Shown piece after piece: positions 52,597 to 61,175 of a stretch of DNA of 64,000 nucleotides. The position numbers and the translations under genes were made by a program. The DNA lies in NCBI GenBank assembly GCA_003134765.1, contig PLCM01000021.1, positions 1 through 64,000 on the forward strand, given 5' to 3'. Positions within the stretch are counted from its first letter, which is position 1. Each line of letters begins with the position of its first letter. The stretch comes from Spartobacteria bacterium. Its GTDB lineage: Bacteria > Verrucomicrobiota > Verrucomicrobiia > Chthoniobacterales > UBA10450. Under the pieces are notes generated by a model, which worked only from the letters and a program-made list of their open reading frames with translations, did not search any database and was not told the DNA's origin.

Positions 52597-55344
52597 ATGA
52601 ACGCCGAACAGCAGCGTCTCGCGGAAAATAACAAGGACGAGCGCTGGCATCTTTGGGGGCCGTACCTGGCGGAGCGGGCATGGGGAACGGTGCGGGAGGA
52701 TTACAGCGCGAATGGCGATGCCTGGAATTATTTTTCGCACGATCAGGCGCGGTCCCGCGCTTTTCGCTGGGGGGAGGATGGCATCGGCGGCATCTCCGAT
52801 TTCAAGCAGCGGCTTTGTCTCGCCTTCGCGTTCTGGAACGGCCGCGATCCGTTCTTGAAGGAGCGGCTCTTCGGTGTGACCGGTCCGCAGGGCTCTCACG
52901 GCGAAGATGTGAAGGAGGTTTATTTCTACAACGATTGCACACCGACCCACAGTTATATGCGGATGCTCTATCGCTATCCGCAGGCCCGCTTTCCTTATGA
53001 AGAGCTGGTGGCCGCGAATCAGGGCCGGCCGAAAGCGGCGCTCGAACCGGAATTGTGGGACACGGGCATTCTGCGCGATCGCCGTTACTTCGATATTGTC
53101 CTCGAATACGCCAAGGTCGATCCGGACGATTTCTTCATTTCGGTAACAGCGACAAATCGCGGTCCCGAGCCGGCGGAGCTCCATGTGCTGCCGACGCTCT
53201 GGTTCCGCAATACCTGGTCCTGGGGCCGGGGCGATCGCCGATGCATGCTGCGCGCGAGCTCGGATCTCGCGGGGCGTTGTCCGACCATTCAGGCAAGCCA
53301 TTCCGCGCTGGGCGATTACACGCTGCACTGCGAAGCCGCGCGCGATCTGCTCTTCACCGAGAACGAAACGAATTCCGACCGCCTTTTTTCCGCACCGAAC
53401 CGGCACCCGTTCGTGAAAGATGGAATCAACGATTTCATCGTTCATGGGCGAAAAGAGGCGGTGAATCCCGAGCACGTGGGAACGAAAGCGGCCGCGCACT
53501 ATGCATTCACGATCGACCCAGGAGAAAGCAAAGTGGCGCGGCTCTGGTTTGGCCGCGTTGGTGAAGCCAGGGAGGCGGACCGCTCGGGCGAGCCGGGAAA
53601 GATTCCCCGGCCTGTTTGCCTGCCCGTCCTGGAAGAAGACGCATTTGAGCAATTCGAATTGGTCTTGCGGGCGCGGAAACGCGAAGCAGACGAGTTTTAC
53701 GCGGACCTCGAACCTTCCTGCCTGAGCGACGAACACCGGCTCATCCACCGCCAGGCGCTCGCCGGCATGCTCTGGAGCAAACAATTCTACTACTACATCG
53801 TCGAGGACTGGCTCCAGGGCGATCCAGGCCAGCCGGCGCCGCCGCCGGAACGTAACTCGGGCCGAAATTCCGAATGGCGTCATCTCTACAACGAGCGCAT
53901 CATGTCGATGCCCGATAAATGGGAATATCCGTGGTATGCCGCGTGGGACCTTGCCTTCCATTGCATCCCGTTGGCGCTCGTCGATCCGCTCTTCGCCAAA
54001 GGCCAGCTCGATATCATTTTGCGCGAATGGTATCAGCACCCAAACGGCCAGGTGCCGGCCTACGAATGGAACTTCGGCGATGTGAATCCGCCGGTCATCG
54101 GCTGGGCCGCGTGGCGCGTTTATAAAATCGAGGAAAAACAAACCGGTAAAGGCGACCGCAATTTCCTCGAGACGGTTTTCCACAAACTGCTCATCTCCTT
54201 CACCTGGTGGGTGAATCGGAAAGACTCGGAAGGAAAAAATATTTTTGAAGGCGGGTTCCTCGGCCTCGACAACATCGGCGTTTTCGATCGGAGCGCGCCG
54301 CTCCCCGGGGGCGGTCACCTCGAGCAAAGCGACGGAACGAGCTGGATGGGGATGTTTTGCCTGAACCTGATGCGAATGGCGCTCGAACTGGCACGGCAAA
54401 ATCCTGTTTACGAAAATATCGCGACGAAGTTCTTCGAACACTTCCTCGGCATCGCCGGGGCCATGAACAACCTCGGAGGGCAAGGCATCGGACTCTGGGA
54501 TGAGCCGGACGAATTTTACTATGACGTCCTTCACATGCCGGATGGACGTTACCTGCCGCTCCGGGTGCGCTCGCTGGTCGGGTTAATGCCACTCCTGGCG
54601 GTCGAGACGATCGAGCCCGAGCTGCTCGACGCGATGCCCGGTTTCAAAGAACGCCTCGAATGGTATCTGGAAAACCGGCCCGATCTCGCCAGCCTGATTT
54701 CACGGTGGCAGGAGCCGGGCGCCGGCGATCGGCGTTTGATTTCTCTCACGCGCGGTCATCGGATGAAATGTCTGCTCCGCCGAATGCTGAACCCGGATGA
54801 ATTCCTGAGCGATTATGGGGTGCGTTCGCTGAGCAAATTTCACGCGGAGCATCCCTACGTTTTGCGTTCCGAGGATGGCTCGGAGCGGGTCGTCCAGTAC
54901 GATCCGGGGGAATCACAAACGAATATCTTTGGCGGTAATTCAAACTGGCGCGGGCCGGTCTGGCTTCCCATCAATTATCTGCTGATCGAGTCCCTCCAGA
55001 AATTCCACCATTACTACGGCGACGATTTCAAGGTGGAGTGTCCCACCGGTTCCGGCCGTTACCTGACGTTGAACGAGATTGCCGATGAGCTATCGAATCG
55101 TCTGATTCGGCTCTGGCTTCGAGATGGAAACGGCGTCCGACCTTTCGAACGCGCGAGCAGTGACGCTCTCCGTGCGGAACACGACCGCGATCACTACTGG
55201 TTCCACGAATATTTCCACGGCGACACCGGCGCAGGCCTCGGCGCCAGTCATCAAACCGGGTGGACTGGGCTGGTGGCGAAGTTGATCCAGCAACAAGGCG
55301 AAGGCGGCACGATCGCGAAGCGCGATCCATTTACGGACCTGTAA
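52597..55344 (+). CDS. Glucosidase of the GH63/MGH1-like (alpha/alpha)6 type
   Basis: The protein has 915 residues. It opens with the family segment [20 protein letters not shown], then [20 protein letters not shown] and [20 protein letters not shown]. The C-terminal half is the barrel: [59 protein letters not shown] and [20 protein letters not shown]. Large bacterial proteins with this layout are usually called glucosidases related to GH63 mannosyl-oligosaccharide glucosidase and mannosylglycerate hydrolase. No signal peptide is seen, so it should be cytoplasmic, perhaps acting on compatible solutes such as glucosylglycerate. Substrate not provable here. Confidence 0.85.
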   Translation: MNAEQQRLAENNKDERWHLWGPYLAERAWGTVREDYSANGDAWNYFSHDQARSRAFRWGEDGIGGISDFKQRLCLAFAFWNGRDPFLKERLFGVTGPQGSHGEDVKEVYFYNDCTPTHSYMRMLYRYPQARFPYEELVAANQGRPKAALEPELWDTGILRDRRYFDIVLEYAKVDPDDFFISVTATNRGPEPAELHVLPTLWFRNTWSWGRGDRRCMLRASSDLAGRCPTIQASHSALGDYTLHCEAARDLLFTENETNSDRLFSAPNRHPFVKDGINDFIVHGRKEAVNPEHVGTKAAAHYAFTIDPGESKVARLWFGRVGEAREADRSGEPGKIPRPVCLPVLEEDAFEQFELVLRARKREADEFYADLEPSCLSDEHRLIHRQALAGMLWSKQFYYYIVEDWLQGDPGQPAPPPERNSGRNSEWRHLYNERIMSMPDKWEYPWYAAWDLAFHCIPLALVDPLFAKGQLDIILREWYQHPNGQVPAYEWNFGDVNPPVIGWAAWRVYKIEEKQTGKGDRNFLETVFHKLLISFTWWVNRKDSEGKNIFEGGFLGLDNIGVFDRSAPLPGGGHLEQSDGTSWMGMFCLNLMRMALELARQNPVYENIATKFFEHFLGIAGAMNNLGGQGIGLWDEPDEFYYDVLHMPDGRYLPLRVRSLVGLMPLLAVETIEPELLDAMPGFKERLEWYLENRPDLASLISRWQEPGAGDRRLISLTRGHRMKCLLRRMLNPDEFLSDYGVRSLSKFHAEHPYVLRSEDGSERVVQYDPGESQTNIFGGNSNWRGPVWLPINYLLIESLQKFHHYYGDDFKVECPTGSGRYLTLNEIADELSNRLIRLWLRDGNGVRPFERASSDALRAEHDRDHYWFHEYFHGDTGAGLGASHQTGWTGLVAKLIQQQGEGGTIAKRDPFTDL

Positions 55345-55356
55345 TCGCCACAGCCA

Positions 55357-55463
55357 TTCTGTCATTCAGAGCGCAGTCGAGGAACCCCGCGGAGTTTCAG
55401 ATTAACCGTCGATCTGGAGTCAACGGGGTCCCTCGACTCCGCTACGCTCCGCCCGGGATGACA
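55357..55463. repeat. Palindromic repeat, TCATTCAGAGCGCAGTCGAGG family
   Basis: The left arm TTCTGTCATTCAGAGCGCAG and right arm CTCCGCCCGGGATGACAT bracket an inner GGAACCCCG/CGGGGTCCC stem. It fills the gap between the convergent glucosidase and small hypothetical genes. Confidence 0.8.
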
Positions 55464-55483
55464 TTTGGCGGCGGCAGGGAACA

Positions 55484-55810
55484 TCACCGCCGCATGATGT
55501 GAATGGCGAGGATGCGGCTCTGGTGCCGGGCCAGAAGATAATCGATGAAGTCGCCGATAATGGAGTTGGGTTTGTTGCCCAGTTTGGTCACGACCCGGCA
55601 GATGAGGACGCCGGTGCGGCTGTGCCACTCGAGGTTAATCACCCCGTGGGCTTCGCGCGCACTGTGGATTTTGGCCCAACCGTGAGGACGACCCGGTCGT
55701 TGATGTTCGGTTGGCACGAGCTTGAACTTCTTCTCAAGCTGCGGATCGCCCATGATCTTGTTGCGTAACGAACCGCGGCCGGTGGTGATGACTTGAATGA
55801 CGGTTTGCAT
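55484..55810 (-). CDS. Conserved-looking small protein of unknown function
   Basis: The protein has 108 residues, basic and without a membrane segment or signal peptide. It opens with QTVIQVITTGRGSLRNKIMG, has a beta-rich middle (GVINLEWHSRTGVLICRVVT) and ends with a helix and strand (SIIGDFIDYLLARHQSRILA). I do not recognise the family. Codon use matches its neighbours and the frame ends cleanly, so it is probably a gene. It might bind nucleic acid, but nothing proves that. Confidence 0.65.
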   Translation of the reverse strand: MQTVIQVITTGRGSLRNKIMGDPQLEKKFKLVPTEHQRPGRPHGWAKIHSAREAHGVINLEWHSRTGVLICRVVTKLGNKPNSIIGDFIDYLLARHQSRILAIHIMRR

Positions 55811-55852
55811 TCGTTAGGCCAGAATCGACCGCGATCCTGCGTTTGGCAACCG

Positions 55853-55937
55853 TCTGTAGTCGTCGCCCTGGGAGCGACGTGAGCGAGGAACAAGATTACG
55901 TCGACTCCCGCGCGTCGCACAGCGACGCGGCTACAGA
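55853..55937. repeat. Palindromic repeat, CTGTAGTCGTCGC / GCGGCTACAG family
   Basis: The left end TCTGTAGTCGTCGC (with inner CGTCGC/GCGACG hairpin) faces the right end CGTCGCACAGCGACGCGG plus CTACAGA. The stop codon of the GNAT gene (complement of CTA at 55931-55933) lies in the right end. Relatives are at 13912 and 62999. Confidence 0.8.
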
Positions 55938-56455
55938 AGGCGAAACATCACGTAGGCGTCAACAAATCCTTTTTGCGCGTGCCGAAACGCCCCGGGCAAT
56001 GTTCCGACGATTTGGAACCCGAGTTGCTGCCACAAATGGACCGCCCATTCGTTGGTGGAGATGACGAAGTTGAATTGCATCGCACGATAGCCCAGCCGGC
56101 GCGCCTCGTTCAGCGCGTGCTCGCCCATCGCCCACCCCACTCCAAGCCTGCGTGCAGCAGGCGCGACCATAAACCCGGCGTTTGCGACATGGTCTCCCAA
56201 CCCCGGCCGATTCGGCCGGAGGATGTAGCTGCCGATTACTTTTTCGTCCTCCTCGGCCGCGTAAGTGCGGGTCCCATTCGCGAACCAGTACGCCATCGCC
56301 TCTTCGCGCGGTGTGTTCGGATGGTAAACGAACGCGTCGCCCGGGGCGACCGTCGCCCGAAAAATCTCCCAGATTGCGTCGCGATCCGTGTCGGCTGCAG
56401 CCCGAATCGTGAGAGCAGCGGTCGCAGTTGTCGGATCAGGATGTTTCCCGGCCAT
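55931..56455 (-). CDS. GNAT-family N-acetyltransferase
   Basis: The protein has 174 residues from MAGKHPDPTTATAALTIR; a longer frame upstream would overlap the MauE gene much further. It has ADTDRDAIWEIFRATVAPGD, a beta-bulge strand VANAGFMVAPAARRLGVGWA (motif A with RRLGVG) and FVISTNEWAVHLWQQLGFQI (motif B), typical of PhnO/YhhY-like acetyltransferases. The acceptor is unknown. It overlaps the upstream MauE-like gene by 20 bp. Its TAG stop codon is supplied by the edge of a palindromic repeat. Confidence 0.88.
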   Translation of the reverse strand: MAGKHPDPTTATAALTIRAAADTDRDAIWEIFRATVAPGDAFVYHPNTPREEAMAYWFANGTRTYAAEEDEKVIGSYILRPNRPGLGDHVANAGFMVAPAARRLGVGWAMGEHALNEARRLGYRAMQFNFVISTNEWAVHLWQQLGFQIVGTLPGAFRHAQKGFVDAYVMFRLL

Positions 56456-56987
56456 TGGCTTGAGACGAGGCACTTTTCCACAGCAGCACGAGACCGCCCA
56501 ATAACAGAAAATCGAGCACGAGGTGCCAGGCAAAGCTGAAGTACTTGCTGGCGTGGCCAAAGCAGCCGCAGCTGATGTCGAGCCCGCGTGCTTTGGCGAC
56601 AATCGTGACGACGATGAAGAGAGACATTAGGCCCGCCAGGATAAACACGCCGCCGCGATAGAAGATGCGTGTGATCAAAGCGATCCCGCAGAACATTTCC
56701 AGCCACGGCAGATACAGAGCCGACCAGACTCCGAGCTGCCAGGGCAGCATCTTGTAGTTATCGATGTCCCGCGCGAATTCGGCCGGGTCCAGCACCTTGA
56801 CCATCCCGGCGTAGATGAACAGGGCACCGATGATAATCGCGACGACTCGGATTCCGGTTCGGGGAAAGGATGTAGTGCCGATCTCTCCCAGTTCGACGTT
56901 GGACGTTGGACGCTCGCCACGGCGGAGCCCGTCCAGGGCGGAGGCGGGTTGGACGTTGGACGTTGCCTTCACTTCTTCTCCTGCCAT
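56436..56987 (-). CDS. MauE/DoxX-type redox-associated membrane protein
   Basis: The protein has 183 residues. Four hydrophobic helices (about 46-66, 84-105, 112-131, 152-170) carry GALFIYAGMVKVLDPAEFA at the start, YKMLPWQLGVWSALYLPWLE, and a Cys pair DISCGCFG (Cys140, Cys142) in the last loop, as in MauE-like proteins that handle disulfides. The first 35 residues (VKATSNVQPASALDGLRRG, then ERPTSNVELGEIG) are encoded by the TTGGACG repeat, so the native N-terminus has been replaced or extended. It overlaps the rhodanese gene by 19 bp and the GNAT gene by 20 bp. Confidence 0.85.
   Translation of the reverse strand: MAGEEVKATSNVQPASALDGLRRGERPTSNVELGEIGTTSFPRTGIRVVAIIIGALFIYAGMVKVLDPAEFARDIDNYKMLPWQLGVWSALYLPWLEMFCGIALITRIFYRGGVFILAGLMSLFIVVTIVAKARGLDISCGCFGHASKYFSFAWHLVLDFLLLGGLVLLWKSASSQANGRETS
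56893..56966. repeat. Dispersed repeat, TTGGACGTTGGACG family, copy 2
   Basis: Phrases CGACGTTGGACGTTGGACG (left) and GGTTGGACGTTGGACGTTG (right) flank a core at 56906-56934 that matches the complement of 9690-9718. The whole element is inside the 5' coding region of the MauE-like gene. Confidence 0.8.
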
Positions 56988-57397
56988 GCTTCCCAGCCAC
57001 CTTTCAAAATTCGAATCTCGTTAGGCAGTTTCGCTTCTTCCCGCAATCGCCGCGCAACATCCTCCGCCAGGTTGCAGCTCTGCGAACTGCAGTAGACGAC
57101 GATTTTCTTTTCCGGCGACCATTGTTTGGCCAAAAACTCCGAGAGCCCTTCGCCCCACCGATCTTCATTAAGCAAGATCGCGCCCGGAACGTGGTCGCGC
57201 TCGAATTCATCGCTCGGGCGCGCATCCACCCAAATGGCGGTCGCGCCCCAACCGCGGGCAACCTCGACGCCGACCAGATCGGATTCCGGAACGCGGGACT
57301 GCCATGGAATCTTGTCGTGAAAGCAGAAGGCCTGAATCGCGGCCGGCAGCAACGCGAGGGCGAGAAGCAGCAGTGTTTGCCGGAGGACGATTTTCAT
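56969..57397 (-). CDS. Exported rhodanese-like sulfurtransferase
   Basis: The protein has 142 residues. A hydrophobic N-terminal segment (LRQTLLLLALALLPAAIQA) should export or anchor it. The rhodanese domain shows AIWVDARPSDEFERDHVPGA, ILLNEDRW and the active-site Cys103 in VVYCSSQSCNLAEDVARRL, then the closing ILKGGWEAW. A second Cys (108) is close by. It would carry sulfane sulfur or act in thiol chemistry in the periplasm. The MauE-like membrane protein follows with overlap, and a DUF1573 protein lies 118 bp upstream on the same strand. Confidence 0.9.
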   Translation of the reverse strand: MKIVLRQTLLLLALALLPAAIQAFCFHDKIPWQSRVPESDLVGVEVARGWGATAIWVDARPSDEFERDHVPGAILLNEDRWGEGLSEFLAKQWSPEKKIVVYCSSQSCNLAEDVARRLREEAKLPNEIRILKGGWEAWQEKK

Positions 57398-57515
57398 CGA
57401 CAGGCAATGGTGGATCGCGCGCTCCGACGCGCGATGGCGATCAACGGCGGCGCGGCCGCCGCTTCAAACATCGAGCGATCCCGCCCGCGCGGGACTCGAT
57501 CCACCTGGGTTAACA

Positions 57516-58190
57516 TCAAGGTTTCGCCGTGCCGGGAGGCATCACGCGCGCCGAAGCGTAATAGACTTTCTCGGGCTTAACGTCCGGTTTGATCGTCAAG
57601 GTCGCATTCAGCGGCTTGGCGGTATCCTTCGGCTGAACCTGGATCTTGAATTCGCCCGCGGCCGAACCGGGTTCCACCTTCGTGGTGAAATCGCCGCTGG
57701 AAGAGACGACATCCACGTTCTTGATCGTCACGCCCTTGGCAGCCTTGGCGATTATGGTCTTAGGCTGCGCCGGCTCGTTTGCCTGCCAGAAAACAAAGGT
57801 CGGCTGCAGTTCTAGCATCTGGGCAATCGTGGCTTTAAAAGTCAAAACCGTCTGCGGCGCCTTCGGATCATCCGTTTCGACGGTCACGGTCTTGACCTGG
57901 AGGCCGGTGCGATCGCCGATATTGAACGTCGCCGTGATTTCTCCTTTTTCGCCGGGCGCGACATCATTCTTGGCGAGAGCGGCCGTGGTGCAGCCGCACG
58001 ACGGACGGACCGCCTTAATATGGACCGGCGCGTCACCCTTGTTTTCATACTTAAAAACAGCGGCGACCGTAGGAGCACCCATCTCCGGATGCAGATCGAG
58101 CTCTGTTTTTTCAAAGACCAACGAGGCTTTTGTTGAAGCCGCGACTGATAAACAGAGAATACCAATTAACCAAATTCGTTTGCCGTTCAT
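57516..58190 (-). CDS. Exported DUF1573 protein with CGC motif
   Basis: The protein has 224 residues from MNGKRIWLIGILCLSVAAST, which is a signal peptide; a longer frame exists but is less likely. The DUF1573 core reads LVFEKTELDLHPEMGAPTV, then FKYENKGDAPVHIKAVRPSC and CGCTTAALAKNDVAPGEKGE (Cys65, Cys67). A second beta-sandwich repeat follows (KTIIAKAAKGVTIKNVDVVS), as in ASH/MSP-like proteins. Such proteins are exported and bind or assemble at the envelope; a metal or redox role of the CGC motif is possible. Upstream of the rhodanese-MauE pair, it may share their job. Confidence 0.85.
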   Translation of the reverse strand: MNGKRIWLIGILCLSVAASTKASLVFEKTELDLHPEMGAPTVAAVFKYENKGDAPVHIKAVRPSCGCTTAALAKNDVAPGEKGEITATFNIGDRTGLQVKTVTVETDDPKAPQTVLTFKATIAQMLELQPTFVFWQANEPAQPKTIIAKAAKGVTIKNVDVVSSSGDFTTKVEPGSAAGEFKIQVQPKDTAKPLNATLTIKPDVKPEKVYYASARVMPPGTAKP

Positions 58191-58295
58191 GACTGGAAGC
58201 AAAAAGGAGAATGCCACCGGTGTCAATCTTGGAGGGACGCCCTCGGTGGCGTCCGATGATTCGAGGGACGAGACGGAGCTCATCCCTCCAAAGCC

Positions 58296-58400
58296 TCAAT
58301 TGAGCTGGTAGACTTCGACAACGGCTACCCCAGTCGTTCCGTTCGCGCCACGGACGACGGCGGTGGAGGAGCCCGGTGGAAATGAAAAGACGATTCCGGA
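58296..58400 (-). pseudogene. Relic of the shared C-terminal module
   Basis: Reading the minus strand from about 58400 to the TGA at 58298-58296 gives ESGIVFSFPPGSSTAVVRGA followed by NGTTGVAVVEVYQLN and stop. This is the last 35 residues of the module found in four intact proteins here (compare [19 protein letters not shown] in the first gene). Upstream the frame becomes unrecognisable within a few codons. It is a decayed remnant next to the subtilase gene, whose own stop codon is at 58458. Confidence 0.8.
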
Positions 58401-58457
58401 CTCCGCGTTCCATAGGAAATGTCTTTTCCCTCCGGCACGAGGGCGTGCCGGCTCCAG

Positions 58458-61016
58458 TTACTGCAGCGCGTAAACTTCGACGACGGCGATGCCGGTGTTG
58501 TTGTTCATTCCGCGCACAATTGCGGTGTAGGCGCCGTTGCCGGCGAGGGTTTCGATGAGGGCGGACTCGAGATCGTTCGTGGGAGCTACTCCGCTCTGCA
58601 TGATCTCTGTTTCCTGGCCACCGGTGCGCCAGTTGTCGTCAGCCCGGACGAGGGCACCATTGGCGTCACGCAACTCGAGCGTCGGGTCGGCGAGTTTTCC
58701 TGGAATGTTCAACGACGGCCCGAGCGCGCGCACGATGACTTTCTGCGCCTGGCCCACGACAATCGTTCCCGCGATCAGGATGGTATCACCGGTCTGGACA
58801 AAACCGCGTGTCGAAATATTCGCGAGCTTCGAATCGACGGAGCGATCGAGATCGTAAACTTCCACGACTCCGGTTCCGGTGGTGCCGCCGACTCCGCGCA
58901 CGATCGCGGTGTAAGCCTTTCCGTTCGCGGGCAACGTAGCTATGATCGCTGATTCCAGATCGTTGCCCGGCGCAAGGCCGCTATCCATGATCGCCTGCCG
59001 GTTCGGCGAAGTGGACCAGTCGTCATTCACCTGCACCAAACCGCCGGAGGAGTCGCGCAGCTCGAGCGTGGGATTCGCCAGTTTCCCCGGCAAATTCAGC
59101 GACGGCCCCAGGGCTCGCACAACGACCTTCTTGTCCTGCGTTCCGGTAACGATGAAGCCGCCGATCAGGATGTTGTCGCCGGTTTCGACGCGGAGGCGCG
59201 ACGAGATGTTCCCTAGCACGGCGGGAGGAACAATAGGGCTGGCCGTCGGAGTCGCGGCCGCGGTTGCAGTCGGCGTGGCAGTAACAGTGGGTGCGGCGGT
59301 CGCGGTTGCAGTCGGCGTTGCGGTCGCAGTTGCAGTGGGCGTGACGGTCGCGGTTGCAGTCGGCGTTGCGGTCGCAGTTGCAGTGGGCGTGACGGTCGCA
59401 GTCGCAGTCGGCGTCGCTGTCGCTGTGGCCGTGGCGGTTGCTGTCGGTGAGACGCTCGGCGTCGGCGTAGGTGTGCCAGACGCGTTCACCGCCGCGAGCA
59501 CATCGACACGGCCGTAGCCGAAGGAATTGTTCGGGATGTCAGTGCTCGACAATGTCCCGCCGCAAAGCTGCGGCGGCGTTACCGTAACGGAATGATTCGC
59601 GGTGTCCTGGAGGAGCGTCTTGGTGGCCGCGATGTCGCGCACCAATGCGGGCCGCGACGACCAGAGTAAGGCAACCGCGCCCACCACATGCGGGCCCGCC
59701 ATGGAAGTGCCGCTCAGGTTTGTATAGGTCGTATCGGATGAATAGTAACTTGAGCGCACAGTCACTCCCGGCGCGGAAATGTTCGGCTTGAGCAGATTTG
59801 GCGTGTAATAAGTGCTCGGTCCTCGACTGCTGAAATTCGCCAGGGTGTTGCTGATGTCATAGGCGCCGACTGAAAAAGAGGCATCGTAGATTGCCGGCAC
59901 GTCGCTGACCGTCGAACAGTTCGGTCCGCCGTTGCCGGCGGAAACGACAACGAAAATGCCGGCGGCCTGAGTGTTGTTGACGATTGTTTCCAATTCCGCA
60001 CGGGTCGTGCATCCCTCGCTCGCGGGGCATCCCCAGGAATTGTTGAGCACGTGCGGCCGCAACGTGGGGTCGGCGTTGTTCCCACTCAGGTCGGTCGGCG
60101 CGATCATAAATTGAAAACATTCGGTGTAGCGCGCGGGCGTTCCGTTCCCCTGATCCATGTTCCGGCAGCCGATCCATTTCGCGCCGGGCGCCACCCCCAC
60201 TTGGTTGCCCGACCCGTCGTCGCCCACCGTCGTGCCGGCGGTGTGGGTGCCGTGGCCGCTGTCATCGCAGGGCGCTATCGTGTCTGGGCCGCAGATTCCG
60301 CCGCCGGTGTGGATGGCGTCGTGCCAGTTGTAATTGTGATTCGCGGTGGTGCCGTCCCAACCGCGGTACTTCGGCTTCAGCGCAACATGCGTCCAACGCG
60401 CGCCCGTGTCCTGGTCGCCAATCACCATGCCCTGGCCGGTGAATCCCAGAGCCCAGACGGCAGGTGCATTGATGTTCTGCACGCCCCATTCCGCCGTATT
60501 CGGCGCGGCCGGGGCATTCGGCGTCACACTTGGATTCGCCAATTCCGGTGGCTCAATCCAGCGCGCTTCACTGTTTGAGTCGATCCGAGCCACGTCCTCC
60601 CGCGCCACGAGCGATTCGATGAGGGCACGGTCCGCGGTGGCCACGATCATGTTCGCCGCCCAGAACGATTGGTAACTTACGCCGCGCGTCTCAAGCTCCG
60701 CGCGCAAATCTGCCTGCGTCCGCGCTGCGTGCTGGGTGAGCGTGTTGTAAACGAACCAGCCACGCGCGTTCTGGTCCTTCATTTGATAGGCCGCGCTCAC
60801 GTCGGCCTGATCCGCCAGCATAATCACAACGGAAGCGCTGCTCCCGTCCGCTGTGGCCGCGAGAACCTCCGGCGCAATCTTCATCGCGATATCGGCCGGC
60901 TTCGTCCCCGCCGCGGATGACCACGCCATCATCGCAAGCAGCACGCCTGCGAAGCAAAGGGCGAAGCTCGCTGCCACCTTCGTCTGAAAAAATCCGTCCG
61001 AAGAAACCCGTTTCAT
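58458..61016 (-). CDS. Secreted subtilisin-like serine protease with duplicated C-terminal module
   Basis: The protein has 852 residues from MKRVSSDGFFQTKV; the longer frame from 61121 reads through a repeat. An export signal (KVAASFALCFAGVLLAMMAW) and an I9-type propeptide (about 55-135) lead to the S8 domain: Asp203 in GDQDTGARWTHV, His255 in DDSGHGTHTAG, oxyanion Asn in SWG/SAGNGGPN, and Ser438 in LSGTSMAGPHVVGA. An Ala/Thr/Pro linker (nt about 59236-59475) follows, then two modules (NISSRLRVETGDN near 59215; [12 protein letters not shown] near 58830), ending VEVYALQ. It would degrade proteins outside the cell or process surface proteins. All catalytic residues are intact. Confidence 0.95.
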   Translation of the reverse strand: MKRVSSDGFFQTKVAASFALCFAGVLLAMMAWSSAAGTKPADIAMKIAPEVLAATADGSSASVVIMLADQADVSAAYQMKDQNARGWFVYNTLTQHAARTQADLRAELETRGVSYQSFWAANMIVATADRALIESLVAREDVARIDSNSEARWIEPPELANPSVTPNAPAAPNTAEWGVQNINAPAVWALGFTGQGMVIGDQDTGARWTHVALKPKYRGWDGTTANHNYNWHDAIHTGGGICGPDTIAPCDDSGHGTHTAGTTVGDDGSGNQVGVAPGAKWIGCRNMDQGNGTPARYTECFQFMIAPTDLSGNNADPTLRPHVLNNSWGCPASEGCTTRAELETIVNNTQAAGIFVVVSAGNGGPNCSTVSDVPAIYDASFSVGAYDISNTLANFSSRGPSTYYTPNLLKPNISAPGVTVRSSYYSSDTTYTNLSGTSMAGPHVVGAVALLWSSRPALVRDIAATKTLLQDTANHSVTVTPPQLCGGTLSSTDIPNNSFGYGRVDVLAAVNASGTPTPTPSVSPTATATATATATPTATATVTPTATATATPTATATVTPTATATATPTATATAAPTVTATPTATAAATPTASPIVPPAVLGNISSRLRVETGDNILIGGFIVTGTQDKKVVVRALGPSLNLPGKLANPTLELRDSSGGLVQVNDDWSTSPNRQAIMDSGLAPGNDLESAIIATLPANGKAYTAIVRGVGGTTGTGVVEVYDLDRSVDSKLANISTRGFVQTGDTILIAGTIVVGQAQKVIVRALGPSLNIPGKLADPTLELRDANGALVRADDNWRTGGQETEIMQSGVAPTNDLESALIETLAGNGAYTAIVRGMNNNTGIAVVEVYALQ
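59302..59397. repeat. Perfect 48-bp tandem duplication in the protease linker
   Basis: The stretch 59302-59349 is repeated exactly at 59350-59397. It encodes 16 residues of the TATATVTPTATA linker. Looser copies extend on both sides. The perfect identity points to a recent slip and possible length variation between strains. Confidence 0.85.
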
Positions 61017-61069
61017 GATCTGGCGTCGCGAGACGCGTCTTAATAACGTTGAATCACCGCGACCGCAAA

Positions 61070-61162
61070 GCCATCCCGAGCGAAGTCGAGGGATCCCGCC
61101 GCAAGTCGCGCGAGGTTCCACGGGGTCCTTCGACTCCGCTGCGCTCCGCTCAGGATGACAGA
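61070..61162. repeat. Palindromic repeat, CATCCCGAGCGAAGTCGAGG family
   Basis: The left end GCCATCCCGAGCGAAGTCGA and right end CCGCTCAGGATGACAGAG face each other around inner GGGATCCCG and CGGGGTCC parts. It lies between the subtilase and CAP-protein genes, both on the minus strand. Confidence 0.8.
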
Positions 61163-61175
61163 GTCTTGCCGCCCG

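Noticed and set aside
52570-54534. A 654-codon open frame on the minus strand
   Set aside because: It is antisense to the glucosidase gene, has no family motifs, and ignores the glucosidase's clear conserved segments.
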